From Agromyces allii (GTDB lineage Bacteria > Actinomycetota > Actinomycetes > Actinomycetales > Microbacteriaceae), in contig NZ_WBIN01000013.1 in assembly GCF_009749385.1 (NCBI RefSeq), positions 124,001 to 188,000 on the forward strand: a DNA stretch of 64,000 nt, given 5' to 3'. Numbering within the stretch: position 1 is the stretch's first letter; each line of letters opens with the position of its first letter. Made by a program: the position numbers and the translations under genes. Of this stretch, positions 18,184 to 27,226 are shown piece by piece. The notes beneath the pieces are model-generated. The model did no database searches and was not told the origin of the DNA. It was given only the letters and a program-made list of their open reading frames with translations.

Positions 18184-21100
18184 TCACTCGCACGAGGCGC
18201 CGCTGTACGCGGCATCAACCGTGCGTGTCACCGTCTTCCCGTCGACGACGGCCTCGACCGTCACCGTGACGGCGCCGGCCGACAGGCTCGCCTGCCGGGT
18301 CGTGAAGGCCGCGGAGGCGTTCTTGCCCGGAGCGACTGCGGCGAACGTCTTCTGGCCGTAGGCCGACGAGAACGTCACCGCGACGGGAACCTCCGCCGCG
18401 TTGGCCAGCGTCGCGGTCACGACGACCTTCTTCGCAACGCACCTCGTGCTCGCGGTCGCCGTCACGTCGAGCTCGGGCTCCGGCTCGGGAGCCGTGTCCG
18501 ACGTGATGACGAGCCAGCTCAGCTGCACGTCGGGTCCGCGCGTCGGGCTCAGCGAGAGGTCGACGCGCCCGTCCTCGCCGACGACCACGCCGGCGTAGGC
18601 CGCGGTCTGGTTCGTCGCGTCGAAGTCGTGATCGGCTTCGACGACGACGCCGTTCACGGTGACCTTCGCACCACGGTCGTTCCACTGCGCCCACGGGTCG
18701 GAGTATCCGGCGTACACGGTGTACGTGCCCGGTTCGAGCCCGTCGAAGCGGTAGGCGAGGTCCGCTCCCTCGGTCGCATAGCGCAGCGTGCCGAACATCG
18801 TGTCACTCTGCGTCGACACCGCGTTCTGGTCGCCCAGGTAGCCCCAGGCGGTGCTCGTGCCCGCGTCGACCCCGTACTTCTGGTCGGGGCGGCTGTTCAG
18901 CAGCGGCGCCTGCTCGGCGGCGGTGTCGACGAGCGTCTGCCAGTCGGGGGTCCGCTGTCCGCCCGCGTTCACGGCGTAGCGCACGTTCTCGGGGACGACC
19001 GTGATGGTGCGGGTGAACGTGCGCCCCCCGAAGTCGGGCAGGGTGCCCGTCGCGGTGACCGTGCCCGGCAGGTCGAACGAGCCGTCGAACGCCCATGTGA
19101 CGGCCTGCGTCGTGGTCTCGCCGTTCGCCGTGACCGTGACGGTGGCCGTGTCGAGCGGCTCGCCGAGCTTGACGCTCGACGGCACGCCGGAGACCTTCCA
19201 CTCGGACCAGCCGTCGAGCTGGTCGAGGGTCCACTCGTCGTACACCTCGACCGAGAGCGTGTCGCCGCCCTCGCCCAGGCTGATCGGCAGCCACACGAGC
19301 GGTGCGTTCGCGAGCGCGGTGTCGGAACCCCCGTTCCAACGATCGCCCATGTAGATGTACTTGCCGTGCTCGCGGTCGACGGGGATCACCGAGGTCGGCT
19401 GCGTGTTCCACGAGTTCGACTGCGCCCACCACGGGAACGGGTCGCCGATCTCGGTCCAGTCGCCCATGATGTCGGTCGCGCTCGCGTACCGCGTGGGGTT
19501 CGGCGACCAGCCGCTCGTGCCGGAGGTCAGCAGGAAGTAGCGGTCGTCGTGCTTGAAGATCGCCGGAGCCTCGCGGGACTTGCCGACGAAGATGCGGTTG
19601 AAGTCGACTCCTTCGACCGCCTCGTCGGCGGGCGTCGCGAGATCGGTGTACTCGTCGTCGAGCTTCGAGATGAACATCGTCGCGTTGTCTTCACTCGAGT
19701 ACAGGATGTAGCCGGTGCCGTCGTCGTCGACGAAGAGGTTCATGTCGCGAGCCATGCCCGGTGTTCCCCAGCCGTCGGGCGAGGAGTTCAGGTAGTAGCT
19801 GTCGATGTACCGGAACGGTCCGAACGGCGAGTCGGCGATCGCGACGCCGGCCTTGGCCTTCGCGTACTGCGCCGTCGACGTCTCCGACGGGCCGTCCATG
19901 TGCGCCCACATGACCCACTTGCCCGTGGCCTCGTTGTGGATCACCTTCGGCCGCTCGATGATGGGCGGCGTCACCCCGGCCACGGGCACCGTGCCCAGGT
20001 CGCGGTACACGGCGTCCTTCTGCGCCTGGGTGTAGTCGCCGTAGAGCTCCTCGTAGTACGGCTCGTCGAACTGGTCCTTCGAGGCGAGCGCCCGCAGCGC
20101 GAGGCCCCGGTCGGTCCAGTTGTAGAGGTCGTACGAGCTGTACACGTGCACGCCCGGCGCCGAGTGGTAGCCGTTGGTGCGGTCCTCGCCGTAGAGGTAG
20201 TAGATCGTCTCGCCGTCCTCATCGGTCGACGGGACGACCTGACCGCCGTGCGCCTGGATGATCTTGCCGCTCGTGTCGCGCCACTCCTGGCCCGGGCGGA
20301 AGCTCGTGTAGGCGGGGATCGCCTCGAGCAGCTCCTCGAACGCCGCCTTGAGGCGCAAGTAGGCGGCTTCGATGGCCTCGTCGTCGACGGATGCCGCGTC
20401 GACGAGGTCCTGCGCTGCTGCGCGTGCCGCGACCAGCTCCTCCAGGCTCGAATCGGTGTAGTCGACCCCCTCGGATGCCTCGGACTGCGCGAGCTGCTCG
20501 ACGAGCACCTCGGTGGTCCACTCGGTCGGAGCCTTGACGATCACGTAGTTGACCGCGGGATCGAGATAGGCGTTGGTGCGCCCGGTGGGGCTCTTCACCG
20601 AGACGTCCAGTCGCCCGTCGCTCACGGTCACCGGGAAGGTGCGCTCGAGCAGCGCCTCGCCGGGCGTCACGCTCGCGAGCACCTGCCCCTCAGCGCGGAG
20701 TTCGACCGTGCGAGCCGCCCAGCCGGAGGGCAGGTCGAACCCGAAGGTGACCTCGTAGTCGCCCTCGGGCAGGTCGAAGCCGTAGCCGACCTCGCGGTTC
20801 GCGAGCGTCGCACCGGTGGGCTCCTGATCGACGAGGAGCGTGTCGGTGCGAGCCGTCGAGGTGCTCGAGTTGCCTCGAACGGGATTCGACGTGCCGCTCG
20901 CGACGTAGCCCCAGCTCGCCCCGGTCGCCGCCTCGGCGCCGAACGGCTGGTCGGAGCGGGTCTGGTAGAGGCCCATGCGGTCGGTCGTGGCCACGGCGTC
21001 GGTCGTCACGGCGCCGCTGTTCGCGAAGTACAGGGTGAAGTCGCGCGCCACGAGCTCGGCCAGCGTCGCCTCGGGGAAGTCGCCGTCGGCCTCGGTCTCG

Positions 21101-23241
21101 GGGAGGTCGAGCGTGAAGGTCTGGTTCGCCCCGCCGTTCGACTGCCAGAGTCCGACGGTCGCGCCGGCCGAAGTCGACTGGCCGGACACGTCGAGCACGC
21201 GCTCACGTGCGGCGTTCAACAGCGTGAAGCGCGTGCCGTCGGTCGAGCTCGCGAGCCATTGCGCCGAGGCATCCGTCGCCGCGTCCTCGTCGCTGATGGT
21301 GCGCAGCACGGTGCTGTTGCCGTTCGTCGCGAGCGCCCGCCCGTCGGCGAGGCGGAGCACGAAGCGGTCTCGCGCGGTTCCGTCGCCCTCGGAGAGGCGG
21401 GTCGCCGTCCACACCTGCGCGGCGGCGTCGTCGGTCGAGCCGCCGAGCACGGTCGCGGGCGATCCTGCGGTGGCGGTGACGGGCTTGCCGCTCTGCGTGC
21501 CGATGAGGCGGAAGTCCTCGCCGTCGCGCAGTGCGGGTGCGTCGGCGGCGACACCGCTCGCGCCGTCCACGACGAAGGTGGTGACGGACTTGGCGGGCAC
21601 GGTGAGCACGGCCGACTTCGTGGCCGCGTCGATCGCGACCGGCGCACCGGCGACGAGCGCGTTCGCCGATGGCTGGTCGCCGGGCGACTGGGTCGTGACG
21701 ATCGGCGTCACGGTCGCGCCTGCGCCGATCTCGGCGAATCGCGAGAGGTCGACGCGAACGGTCTTCGCGGTGGCGGCGGTGTTGGTGTGCACGAGCACCG
21801 CACCGGTGCCGTCGGCCTTCACCGCGGAGGTCGTGTTCGTGTCGTTCGTCGGCACGACGCGGTCGCCGGGCTCGATGTAGTGGGTGAAGTTGCGCAGCGT
21901 GTCGTACTTCGTGTTCGTCGCGACGCGGCACGACGGGTCGGCGTCGCCGTCGGCGAGGCGCCGCACCGAGTCGCCGTCGGCGTTGCAGTCGAAGTCGATG
22001 AAGACGGAGCCCCAGTTGAGCTTCTCGGTCTTCTCCATGTTGTAGAGATCTTCGACCGGCTGCCAGAGCACCCAGGCCGACGGGTCGAGCTCGCGCAGGT
22101 CGCCGGTGATGTGCTGGGCGATGCCGAGCCCGTTCTCGATGGAGGCGGGGTTCCAGGAGTTGCCGCCCCAGTTGCCCTCGACCTCGCTCATCCAGAGCGG
22201 CTTGTCGGCGGACTTCGCGATGTCGCGGACGCGCAGGCGGTCGCCGGTGCCGTAGGTGTGCACGTTGAGCTGGTCGACGGCCTGCTTGGCCGCGGGCGTC
22301 CAGCCGTCCCAGTCGGTGACGAACCGGCCGGGGTTGGTCTCGTCGGGTCCGGAGATGCCGGCAGCGGTGGTCGTGTCGGCCTCGTCGAGCTCGGCGGCGA
22401 GTGCGGTGAGCACCTCGGCCTGGCGGGCCGGTCCGACGTGGGCGCCCTCCTGGCGCCCGCCGGTGGGCTTGCCCGAGCCGTTGAGCGTCGTGCCCCAGTA
22501 GTTCGTGTTCGGCTCGTTGAGCGGGTCGATGGTGTCGAACGAGATGCCGTAGGCGTCCTCGACGTGCTCGACGACCGTCTTCATGTAGGTGGCGAACTTG
22601 CCGATCGCGGCGGGCTTGATCTGCTCGGCGTTCGCGTCGAATCCGCCGGAGACGTAGCCGCTCTCGGTCATGAAGTAGGGCGGCGAGTTGCTGAAGGCCT
22701 CCCACTTCGTGACGCGGTCCTTGATCTCGTCGACCCAGGCCAGCTGCGCCGCATCGACGTCGAAGTCGTAGTCGGATGCCTCGTCGCCGGTCCATGCGGC
22801 GAGGTAGCGGTCCCGGTCGGCGTACGACGAGGTGATCGCGCCGGCGCCGTCGGTCAGGGGCGCGTCGGGATTCCACCACCCGGGAACGGCGCCGCCGGCG
22901 CGCAGGTAGTCGTCGACGTCGGTCGCGTTGCCGCCGCCCACGTTGTAGCGGGCGATGTTCAGGCGCAGGCCGTCTTCGCCGAAGAGCTGGTCGATGAGCT
23001 CCGTGCGGAGCTCTTCGGGGTAGGCGCCCGTCGCGTTGGCCATCCAGACGAGGCTGGTGCCCCAGCCTTCGAAGGCCGGACCGGTGACGGCGGGGTTGGG
23101 TGTGAGGATCGCGTCGGGTTCCGCGGCGGACGCGGCCTCCGAGACGAATTGGAATGAGCCGGCCACGACGGCTGCGGCGGCGAGGCCGGCAGCGGCGCGG
23201 CGCGCGATGGCATGGCGCGGACGTTCGTTCGAAGAGGACAC
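18184..23241 (-). CDS. Secreted multidomain galactanase: GH30 endo-beta-1,6-galactanase plus GH43 exo-beta-1,3-galactanase
   Basis: Positions count from a TTG at 23256 (1,690 residues); the GTG at 23241, five codons later, is preferred because GGAA lies upstream. Order: signal peptide (to about 45); GH30 domain (50-570) with acid/base Glu248 in LNEPN and nucleophile Glu358 in MSEVEGN; ricin-like beta-trefoil (575-720); malectin-like module (730-910); FIVAR-like helices (915-980); GH43 domain (985-1355) with IIQAHGG, RDMNLFVDDDG, Glu1229 in SREAPAIF and Gln1286 in NTQPTSV; Ig-like domain (1357-1425); second malectin-like module (1427-1590); C-terminal beta domain. GH30_5 enzymes cut beta-1,6-galactan and GH43_24 enzymes cut beta-1,3-galactan, so arabinogalactan-type side chains and backbone are the probable substrate. 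No LPxTG anchor is seen. Confidence 0.87.
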   Translation of the reverse strand: MSSSNERPRHAIARRAAAGLAAAAVVAGSFQFVSEAASAAEPDAILTPNPAVTGPAFEGWGTSLVWMANATGAYPEELRTELIDQLFGEDGLRLNIARYNVGGGNATDVDDYLRAGGAVPGWWNPDAPLTDGAGAITSSYADRDRYLAAWTGDEASDYDFDVDAAQLAWVDEIKDRVTKWEAFSNSPPYFMTESGYVSGGFDANAEQIKPAAIGKFATYMKTVVEHVEDAYGISFDTIDPLNEPNTNYWGTTLNGSGKPTGGRQEGAHVGPARQAEVLTALAAELDEADTTTAAGISGPDETNPGRFVTDWDGWTPAAKQAVDQLNVHTYGTGDRLRVRDIAKSADKPLWMSEVEGNWGGNSWNPASIENGLGIAQHITGDLRELDPSAWVLWQPVEDLYNMEKTEKLNWGSVFIDFDCNADGDSVRRLADGDADPSCRVATNTKYDTLRNFTHYIEPGDRVVPTNDTNTTSAVKADGTGAVLVHTNTAATAKTVRVDLSRFAEIGAGATVTPIVTTQSPGDQPSANALVAGAPVAIDAATKSAVLTVPAKSVTTFVVDGASGVAADAPALRDGEDFRLIGTQSGKPVTATAGSPATVLGGSTDDAAAQVWTATRLSEGDGTARDRFVLRLADGRALATNGNSTVLRTISDEDAATDASAQWLASSTDGTRFTLLNAARERVLDVSGQSTSAGATVGLWQSNGGANQTFTLDLPETEADGDFPEATLAELVARDFTLYFANSGAVTTDAVATTDRMGLYQTRSDQPFGAEAATGASWGYVASGTSNPVRGNSSTSTARTDTLLVDQEPTGATLANREVGYGFDLPEGDYEVTFGFDLPSGWAARTVELRAEGQVLASVTPGEALLERTFPVTVSDGRLDVSVKSPTGRTNAYLDPAVNYVIVKAPTEWTTEVLVEQLAQSEASEGVDYTDSSLEELVAARAAAQDLVDAASVDDEAIEAAYLRLKAAFEELLEAIPAYTSFRPGQEWRDTSGKIIQAHGGQVVPSTDEDGETIYYLYGEDRTNGYHSAPGVHVYSSYDLYNWTDRGLALRALASKDQFDEPYYEELYGDYTQAQKDAVYRDLGTVPVAGVTPPIIERPKVIHNEATGKWVMWAHMDGPSETSTAQYAKAKAGVAIADSPFGPFRYIDSYYLNSSPDGWGTPGMARDMNLFVDDDGTGYILYSSEDNATMFISKLDDEYTDLATPADEAVEGVDFNRIFVGKSREAPAIFKHDDRYFLLTSGTSGWSPNPTRYASATDIMGDWTEIGDPFPWWAQSNSWNTQPTSVIPVDREHGKYIYMGDRWNGGSDTALANAPLVWLPISLGEGGDTLSVEVYDEWTLDQLDGWSEWKVSGVPSSVKLGEPLDTATVTVTANGETTTQAVTWAFDGSFDLPGTVTATGTLPDFGGRTFTRTITVVPENVRYAVNAGGQRTPDWQTLVDTAAEQAPLLNSRPDQKYGVDAGTSTAWGYLGDQNAVSTQSDTMFGTLRYATEGADLAYRFDGLEPGTYTVYAGYSDPWAQWNDRGAKVTVNGVVVEADHDFDATNQTAAYAGVVVGEDGRVDLSLSPTRGPDVQLSWLVITSDTAPEPEPELDVTATASTRCVAKKVVVTATLANAAEVPVAVTFSSAYGQKTFAAVAPGKNASAAFTTRQASLSAGAVTVTVEAVVDGKTVTRTVDAAYSGASCE

Positions 23242-23263
23242 CGTTGTCTGTTCCAATCAGAAG

Positions 23264-23302
23264 GGATGTTGACGTCAACATCCTGAATGTTGACGTCAAC
23301 AT
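23264..23302. promoter_or_regulatory. Tandem LacI-type operators of the galactanase gene
   Basis: ATGTTGACGTCAACAT occurs twice as a perfect palindrome (23266-23281, extended to 20 bp at 23264-23283; and 23287-23302). Centres are 21 bp apart, two helical turns. CG-centred palindromes of this type are typical of LacI/GalR repressors. No lacI gene is in the window. Confidence 0.85.
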
Positions 23303-23327
23303 ATCGACTTCCGATCCGGGCTGTCAA
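23298..23327 (-). promoter_or_regulatory. Promoter of the galactanase gene
   Basis: On the minus strand a perfect -35 TTGACA (23327-23322) is followed after 18 bp by TATGTT (23303-23298). The upstream operator overlaps the -10 box and the other covers the early transcript, so bound repressor would block initiation. Confidence 0.65.
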
Positions 23328-23384
23328 GGAATCCCGGGCGGCCGCGCCGTGCAACCGCTCTCACGTTCGCAACCCCCGAACGCG

Positions 23385-23419
23385 GAACGGGCCCGCGTCA
23401 TGACGACGCGGGCCCGTTC
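23385..23419 (-). terminator. 15-bp perfect hairpin after the DEAD-box helicase
   Basis: Arms GAACGGGCCCGCGTC (23385-23399) and GACGCGGGCCCGTTC (23405-23419) pair perfectly with a 5-base loop, 21 bp after the helicase stop. There is no T-run. Confidence 0.7.
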
Positions 23420-23439
23420 GTTCTCGGGTGACGGATGTC

Positions 23440-25845
23440 TCAGACGGCCGTGGGCTCGTCGGACTCGGCGGCTTCGGGCGTGCCGGCCTCGTCCGCGGCG
23501 TCGGCCGCGGCATCCGTGTTCTCGTCCTCGACCTCGATCTCGATGACGTCGACGGTCTCGTCGGCCTCCTCGAGCACGTCGGGGGTGTCGGCCGTGTCGG
23601 GCTCGACCTGCGCCTGCGCGGGGGCGTGGTCCTCGGGGAACGCCTCCTCGCCGAACGCGAGGAACTCGAACGGCGCGTCGATCTCGGCGCGGTCGAGCAG
23701 GTCGGTCATGCGGCGCTGGCGGTTGCGCGGGATCAGGGTGACCACGCGACCCTCCTTGCCCGCGCGGCCGGTGCGGCCGGCGCGGTGCAGGTACGTCTTG
23801 TACTCGTCGGGCGCGTCGGCCTGGATCACGAGGTCGATGTCGTCGACGTGGATGCCGCGTGCCGCGACATCCGTCGCCACGAGCACGTCGACGCGGCCCG
23901 AGGTGAGCTGCTGCAGGTTGCGCGTGCGGCGCGACTGGTTGAGGTCGCCGTGCAGGGCGACGGCACGGATGCCGTAGTCCGACAGGTGATCGGTGAGGTC
24001 CTCGGCGAAGGCGCGCGTGCGGCTGAAGACGAGGGTCTTGCCCTTGCGGTTCGCGAGCTGGGCGACGATGTCGCGCTTCTCGCGGTTCTCGATCACGAAC
24101 ACGCGGTGCTCGATCGTCGAGGAGGCCTGGTCTTCGCCGGCGACCTCGTGCACGGCCGGGTCGACGAGGAACTCGTCGACGAGCGTCGCGACGCCCTGGT
24201 CGAGCGTGGCCGAGAAGAGGAGCTTCTGGCTGCCCTTCGCGGTGCGGCGGAGGATGCGCTGCACGGGCTCGAGGAACCCGAGGTCGCACATGTGGTCGGC
24301 CTCGTCGAGCACCGTGACGGCGATCTCGCTGAGGTCGAGGCGACCCTGCTCGATGAGGTCCTCGATGCGGCCGGGCGTGCCGATCACGATGTCGACGCCG
24401 CGCTGGAGCGCACCGACCTGGCGGCCCTGGGGCACACCGCCGTAGATCTGGGTGGTGAAGAGGCCGACGCTCTGCGCGATCGGCTGCACGGTGCGGTCGA
24501 TCTGCAGCGCGAGCTCACGGGTCGGGGCCAGGATCAGGGCGCGCGGACGGCGGCCCATCTGGCGCTTGCCGCCCGACTTGCCGGACTCGGCCCAGAGCTT
24601 CATGAGGCGCTCGACGGTGGGGGCACCGAAGGCGATGGTCTTGCCCGAGCCGGTCTTGCCGCGGCCGAGCACGTCGCGACCCTCGAGCACGACGGGGATC
24701 GTCGCGGCCTGGATCGGGAACGGCGAGGCGGCGCCGAGGTCGGCGAGCGCGCGCACGACGTTCTGGCCGAGGCCGAGGTCGCCGAAGGTCACGCCGTCGA
24801 CGTCGCCGGCCTGGATGGCCTCGGCCTCGAGGCGCTCGAGCACGACGTCGTCGTTCGGGGTGAAGCGGCTGCCCGCGTCCTTCGCCGGGTAGAAGCTCGA
24901 CGGACGACGCTCGGAGTCCTGGAACCCGGCGCGGTCGAACGAGCGAGCCGGACGGTCGTTGCGGTCGAAGTCGCGACGGGGGGCACGGTCATCGCGGTCG
25001 AACGAACGCGCGGGGCGGTCGTTGCGGTCGAACGAACGAGGAGCGCGGTCATCGCGGGCCGGACGGTCGTTGCGATCGAACGAGCGCGCGGGGCGGTCGT
25101 TGCGGTCGAAGTCGCGACGGGGGGCACGGTCGTCACGGTCGAACGAACGCGCCGGGCGGTCGTTGCGGTCGAACGAACGAGGCGCACGGTCATCGCGGGC
25201 CGGACGGTCGTTGCGATCGAACGAGCGGGCGGGCCGGTCGTTGCGGTCGTTCCGGTCGAACGAACGCGCGGGACGGTCGTTGCGGTCGAACGACCGAGGG
25301 GCGCGATCGTCACGAGCCGGGCGGTCGTTGCGATCGAACGACCGAGGCGCACGGTCGTCACGGTCGAACGAACGCGCGGGGCGGTCGTTGCGGTCGAACG
25401 AACGGGGGGCGCGGTCGTCACGAGCGGGACGGTCGTTGCGGTCGAACGAACGAGGGGCGCGGTCATCGCGAGCCGGACGGTCGTTGCGGTCGAACGAACG
25501 CGCAGGGCGGTCGTTGCGGTCGAACGAACGGGGAGCGCGGTCGTCGCGGTCGTAGCGACGCGCGCCACGGTCGTCTTCGCGGGGGGCGCGACCGGCGCCG
25601 GCGTCGCGACCGTCACGGTCGGCGCGGTGGGGGGTGCGGCCGGTGGAGACGCGCTCGTCGCGCGACCAGCGGTCCTTGACGCGGGGGGCGTCGGCCTCTT
25701 CGGGGCGGTAGCCGCGGTGGCCGGCGCTGCGCGATCCGGGCTTGGTGCCGCCGGCGCGTGCCGGACGACCCTTGCCGCCGCTCGCGTACGAGGGATCGAA
25801 GTTCTTGGCCGGGCGTCCGCCGGCGGGCTTCTTGTTCTTGGGCAT
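23440..25845 (-). CDS. DEAD-box RNA helicase with long Arg/Asp/Asn repeat tail
   Basis: 801 residues. Residues 1-330 are disordered and basic; about 97-303 are imperfect repeats of RSFDRNDRPAR and DDRAPRSFDRNDRPA. The core follows: Q-motif region FPIQAATIP, Walker A GRGKTGSGKT (about 391), PTRELA, DEAD (about 512), SAT, and HRAGRTGRAG (about 687). A strongly acidic C-terminal tail ends the protein. It is of the RhlE/CsdA kind, acting in RNA unwinding and ribosome or RNA decay. Usual family members are 450-600 residues; the extra length is the repeat tail. AGGAAG precedes the ATG. A hairpin follows the stop. Confidence 0.95.
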   Translation of the reverse strand: MPKNKKPAGGRPAKNFDPSYASGGKGRPARAGGTKPGSRSAGHRGYRPEEADAPRVKDRWSRDERVSTGRTPHRADRDGRDAGAGRAPREDDRGARRYDRDDRAPRSFDRNDRPARSFDRNDRPARDDRAPRSFDRNDRPARDDRAPRSFDRNDRPARSFDRDDRAPRSFDRNDRPARDDRAPRSFDRNDRPARSFDRNDRNDRPARSFDRNDRPARDDRAPRSFDRNDRPARSFDRDDRAPRRDFDRNDRPARSFDRNDRPARDDRAPRSFDRNDRPARSFDRDDRAPRRDFDRNDRPARSFDRAGFQDSERRPSSFYPAKDAGSRFTPNDDVVLERLEAEAIQAGDVDGVTFGDLGLGQNVVRALADLGAASPFPIQAATIPVVLEGRDVLGRGKTGSGKTIAFGAPTVERLMKLWAESGKSGGKRQMGRRPRALILAPTRELALQIDRTVQPIAQSVGLFTTQIYGGVPQGRQVGALQRGVDIVIGTPGRIEDLIEQGRLDLSEIAVTVLDEADHMCDLGFLEPVQRILRRTAKGSQKLLFSATLDQGVATLVDEFLVDPAVHEVAGEDQASSTIEHRVFVIENREKRDIVAQLANRKGKTLVFSRTRAFAEDLTDHLSDYGIRAVALHGDLNQSRRTRNLQQLTSGRVDVLVATDVAARGIHVDDIDLVIQADAPDEYKTYLHRAGRTGRAGKEGRVVTLIPRNRQRRMTDLLDRAEIDAPFEFLAFGEEAFPEDHAPAQAQVEPDTADTPDVLEEADETVDVIEIEVEDENTDAAADAADEAGTPEAAESDEPTAV
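24935..25555. repeat. In-frame minisatellite encoding the RNDRPARSFD tail
   Basis: About 600 bp of imperfect tandem units of roughly 30-45 bp (GGTCGTTGCGGTCGAACGA is the commonest piece). All unit changes keep the reading frame of the helicase, which explains the long open frames on other frames here. Confidence 0.85.
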
Positions 25846-26177
25846 GGATGTGCTTCCTGGGTTACTTCAAGTACATGGCAGCACCGCTGAAGGCGCGCGC
25901 TGAGAACCCGGAACATCGTCGACCGGGGCCGTTCACATACGGTGACTATTCGCGACCTGATGACGCGAAACCGGCCCTTTGGACTCACAAACCCATCCGC
26001 ACGACATGTGCGGTGTCCAGAACCGACGTCATCAGGCTACCGGATGCCGCTGAGAAACCGCCGTGCACCGACCCCTGCGCCGTGTCCGCCCCGGGCGAGC
26101 GGCGACATCCGCGCCGCCCGATTCCGCTGAACCGCTCGGGCGGGTTACCATCACTGCACCCCTGACCGGAGCCCGCC
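25846..26177. other. Divergent intergenic region between the helicase and esterase genes
   Basis: 332 bp. It must hold the promoters of the leftward helicase and the rightward esterase. A small inverted repeat, CCGCAC-N5-GTGCGG, is at 25997-26013. No gene with a ribosome site or family feature was found. Confidence 0.55.
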
Positions 26178-27212
26178 GTGACCTCGACCCGAACCGCAGG
26201 CGGCCCTCGCCAGCGCGCACGACGCATCCTGGTGGCCGCCGCAGCCGCCCTCGTGGCGGTCGTCGGCGTGGCCGCGCTCTCGGGGTTCCACCGCGAACTG
26301 CGCGAGATCGACCCTCGAGGGGCGGATGCCGCGAGCGAGCTCTCGAGCACGATCGCCCAGGTCGGCATCCGCACGTTCACGGCCCCCTCCGGCATCCGCA
26401 TCGACCAGGACCTCGAGTACGGCGTGCAGGACGACGGCACGGTGCTGACGCTCGACGTCTGCCGCCCGTCGGCGGCGACCGCCGCCTTCGCCGCCGACGA
26501 CGAGGGCCTGCTGCCGGCGGTCGTCTCGATCCACGGCGGCAGCTGGGCGCGCGGCGACAAGGCGAATGCCGACTGGCGCAACGTGTGCGCGTGGCTCGCG
26601 AGCGAGGGGTTCGTCGCGGCATCCGTCAACTACCGACTCGTACCGGAGGTGCGCTTCCCGGCGGCGATCGACGATGTCGCGCTCGCGGTGGAGTGGTTGC
26701 GCGACCCCGAGCAGCTCGAGCGCTTCGGCATCGACCCGACGCGCATCGGCGCGTTCGGCGGGTCGGCGGGCGGCAACCTGGCGGCACTGCTCGGCACCCG
26801 CGGCGAGGGCGATCTCGACACCGGGTCCCGGGTCGCGGCGGTCGCCGAGATCTCGGGCCCGGTCGGGCTGACGGCGGCCGAGCTCACGACCGACGCCGCG
26901 TCGCCGTGGCTGCGCGGCATCGTCGCGGAGTACCTCGGCTGCGAGCCCGGGTCCGGCGACGACGCGTGCCCTCAGGCGGCGGATGCCTCGCCCGCGACGT
27001 TCATCGACTCGAGCGACCCGCCGTTCTTCGTGGGCCACGCCGACACCGAGGTGATCCCGCTGGGCCAGTCGCGGCGGTTCGCGTCCAGCCTCGAGGCGGC
27101 CGGCGTGCCCGTCGACCTCGCGATCAGCTCGGGGTCGGAGCACTCGATCGGTATCCTCGACGAGACCATGCGCGCACGCGTCGCGGCGTTCCTGCACGAG
27201 CAACTCGACTGA
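26178..27212 (+). CDS. Membrane-anchored alpha/beta-hydrolase (esterase/lipase, HSL-like)
   Basis: 344 residues. An N-terminal signal anchor spans about residues 16-35. The oxyanion-hole motif is SIHGGSWARGD, the nucleophile elbow is FGGSAGGNLAAL, and a C-terminal His lies in GSEHSIGI, so the catalytic set looks complete. This fits the hormone-sensitive-lipase or carboxylesterase class; the substrate is unknown. The start is GTG with CCGGAG upstream. The YihY gene begins 14 bp downstream and may be co-transcribed. Confidence 0.85.
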   Translation: MTSTRTAGGPRQRARRILVAAAAALVAVVGVAALSGFHRELREIDPRGADAASELSSTIAQVGIRTFTAPSGIRIDQDLEYGVQDDGTVLTLDVCRPSAATAAFAADDEGLLPAVVSIHGGSWARGDKANADWRNVCAWLASEGFVAASVNYRLVPEVRFPAAIDDVALAVEWLRDPEQLERFGIDPTRIGAFGGSAGGNLAALLGTRGEGDLDTGSRVAAVAEISGPVGLTAAELTTDAASPWLRGIVAEYLGCEPGSGDDACPQAADASPATFIDSSDPPFFVGHADTEVIPLGQSRRFASSLEAAGVPVDLAISSGSEHSIGILDETMRARVAAFLHEQLD

Positions 27213-27226
27213 TCGCCGAAGGCCAG

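Noticed and set aside
16894..23157. A 2,087-codon open frame on the plus strand opposite the galactanase and surface genes
   Set aside because: It is antisense to recognised domains, is built of Arg/Val/Gly-rich text with no family features, and lacks a ribosome site. High-GC codon bias leaves such frames open.
24935..25555. Regular repeats that could suggest a CRISPR array
   Set aside because: Units lack unique spacers of constant length, keep the reading frame of a DEAD-box helicase and encode a repeated peptide.
24789..25988. Thr/Ser/Arg-rich 399-codon frame on the minus strand overlapping the helicase repeat
   Set aside because: Alternate-frame reading of the minisatellite; no independent start signal.
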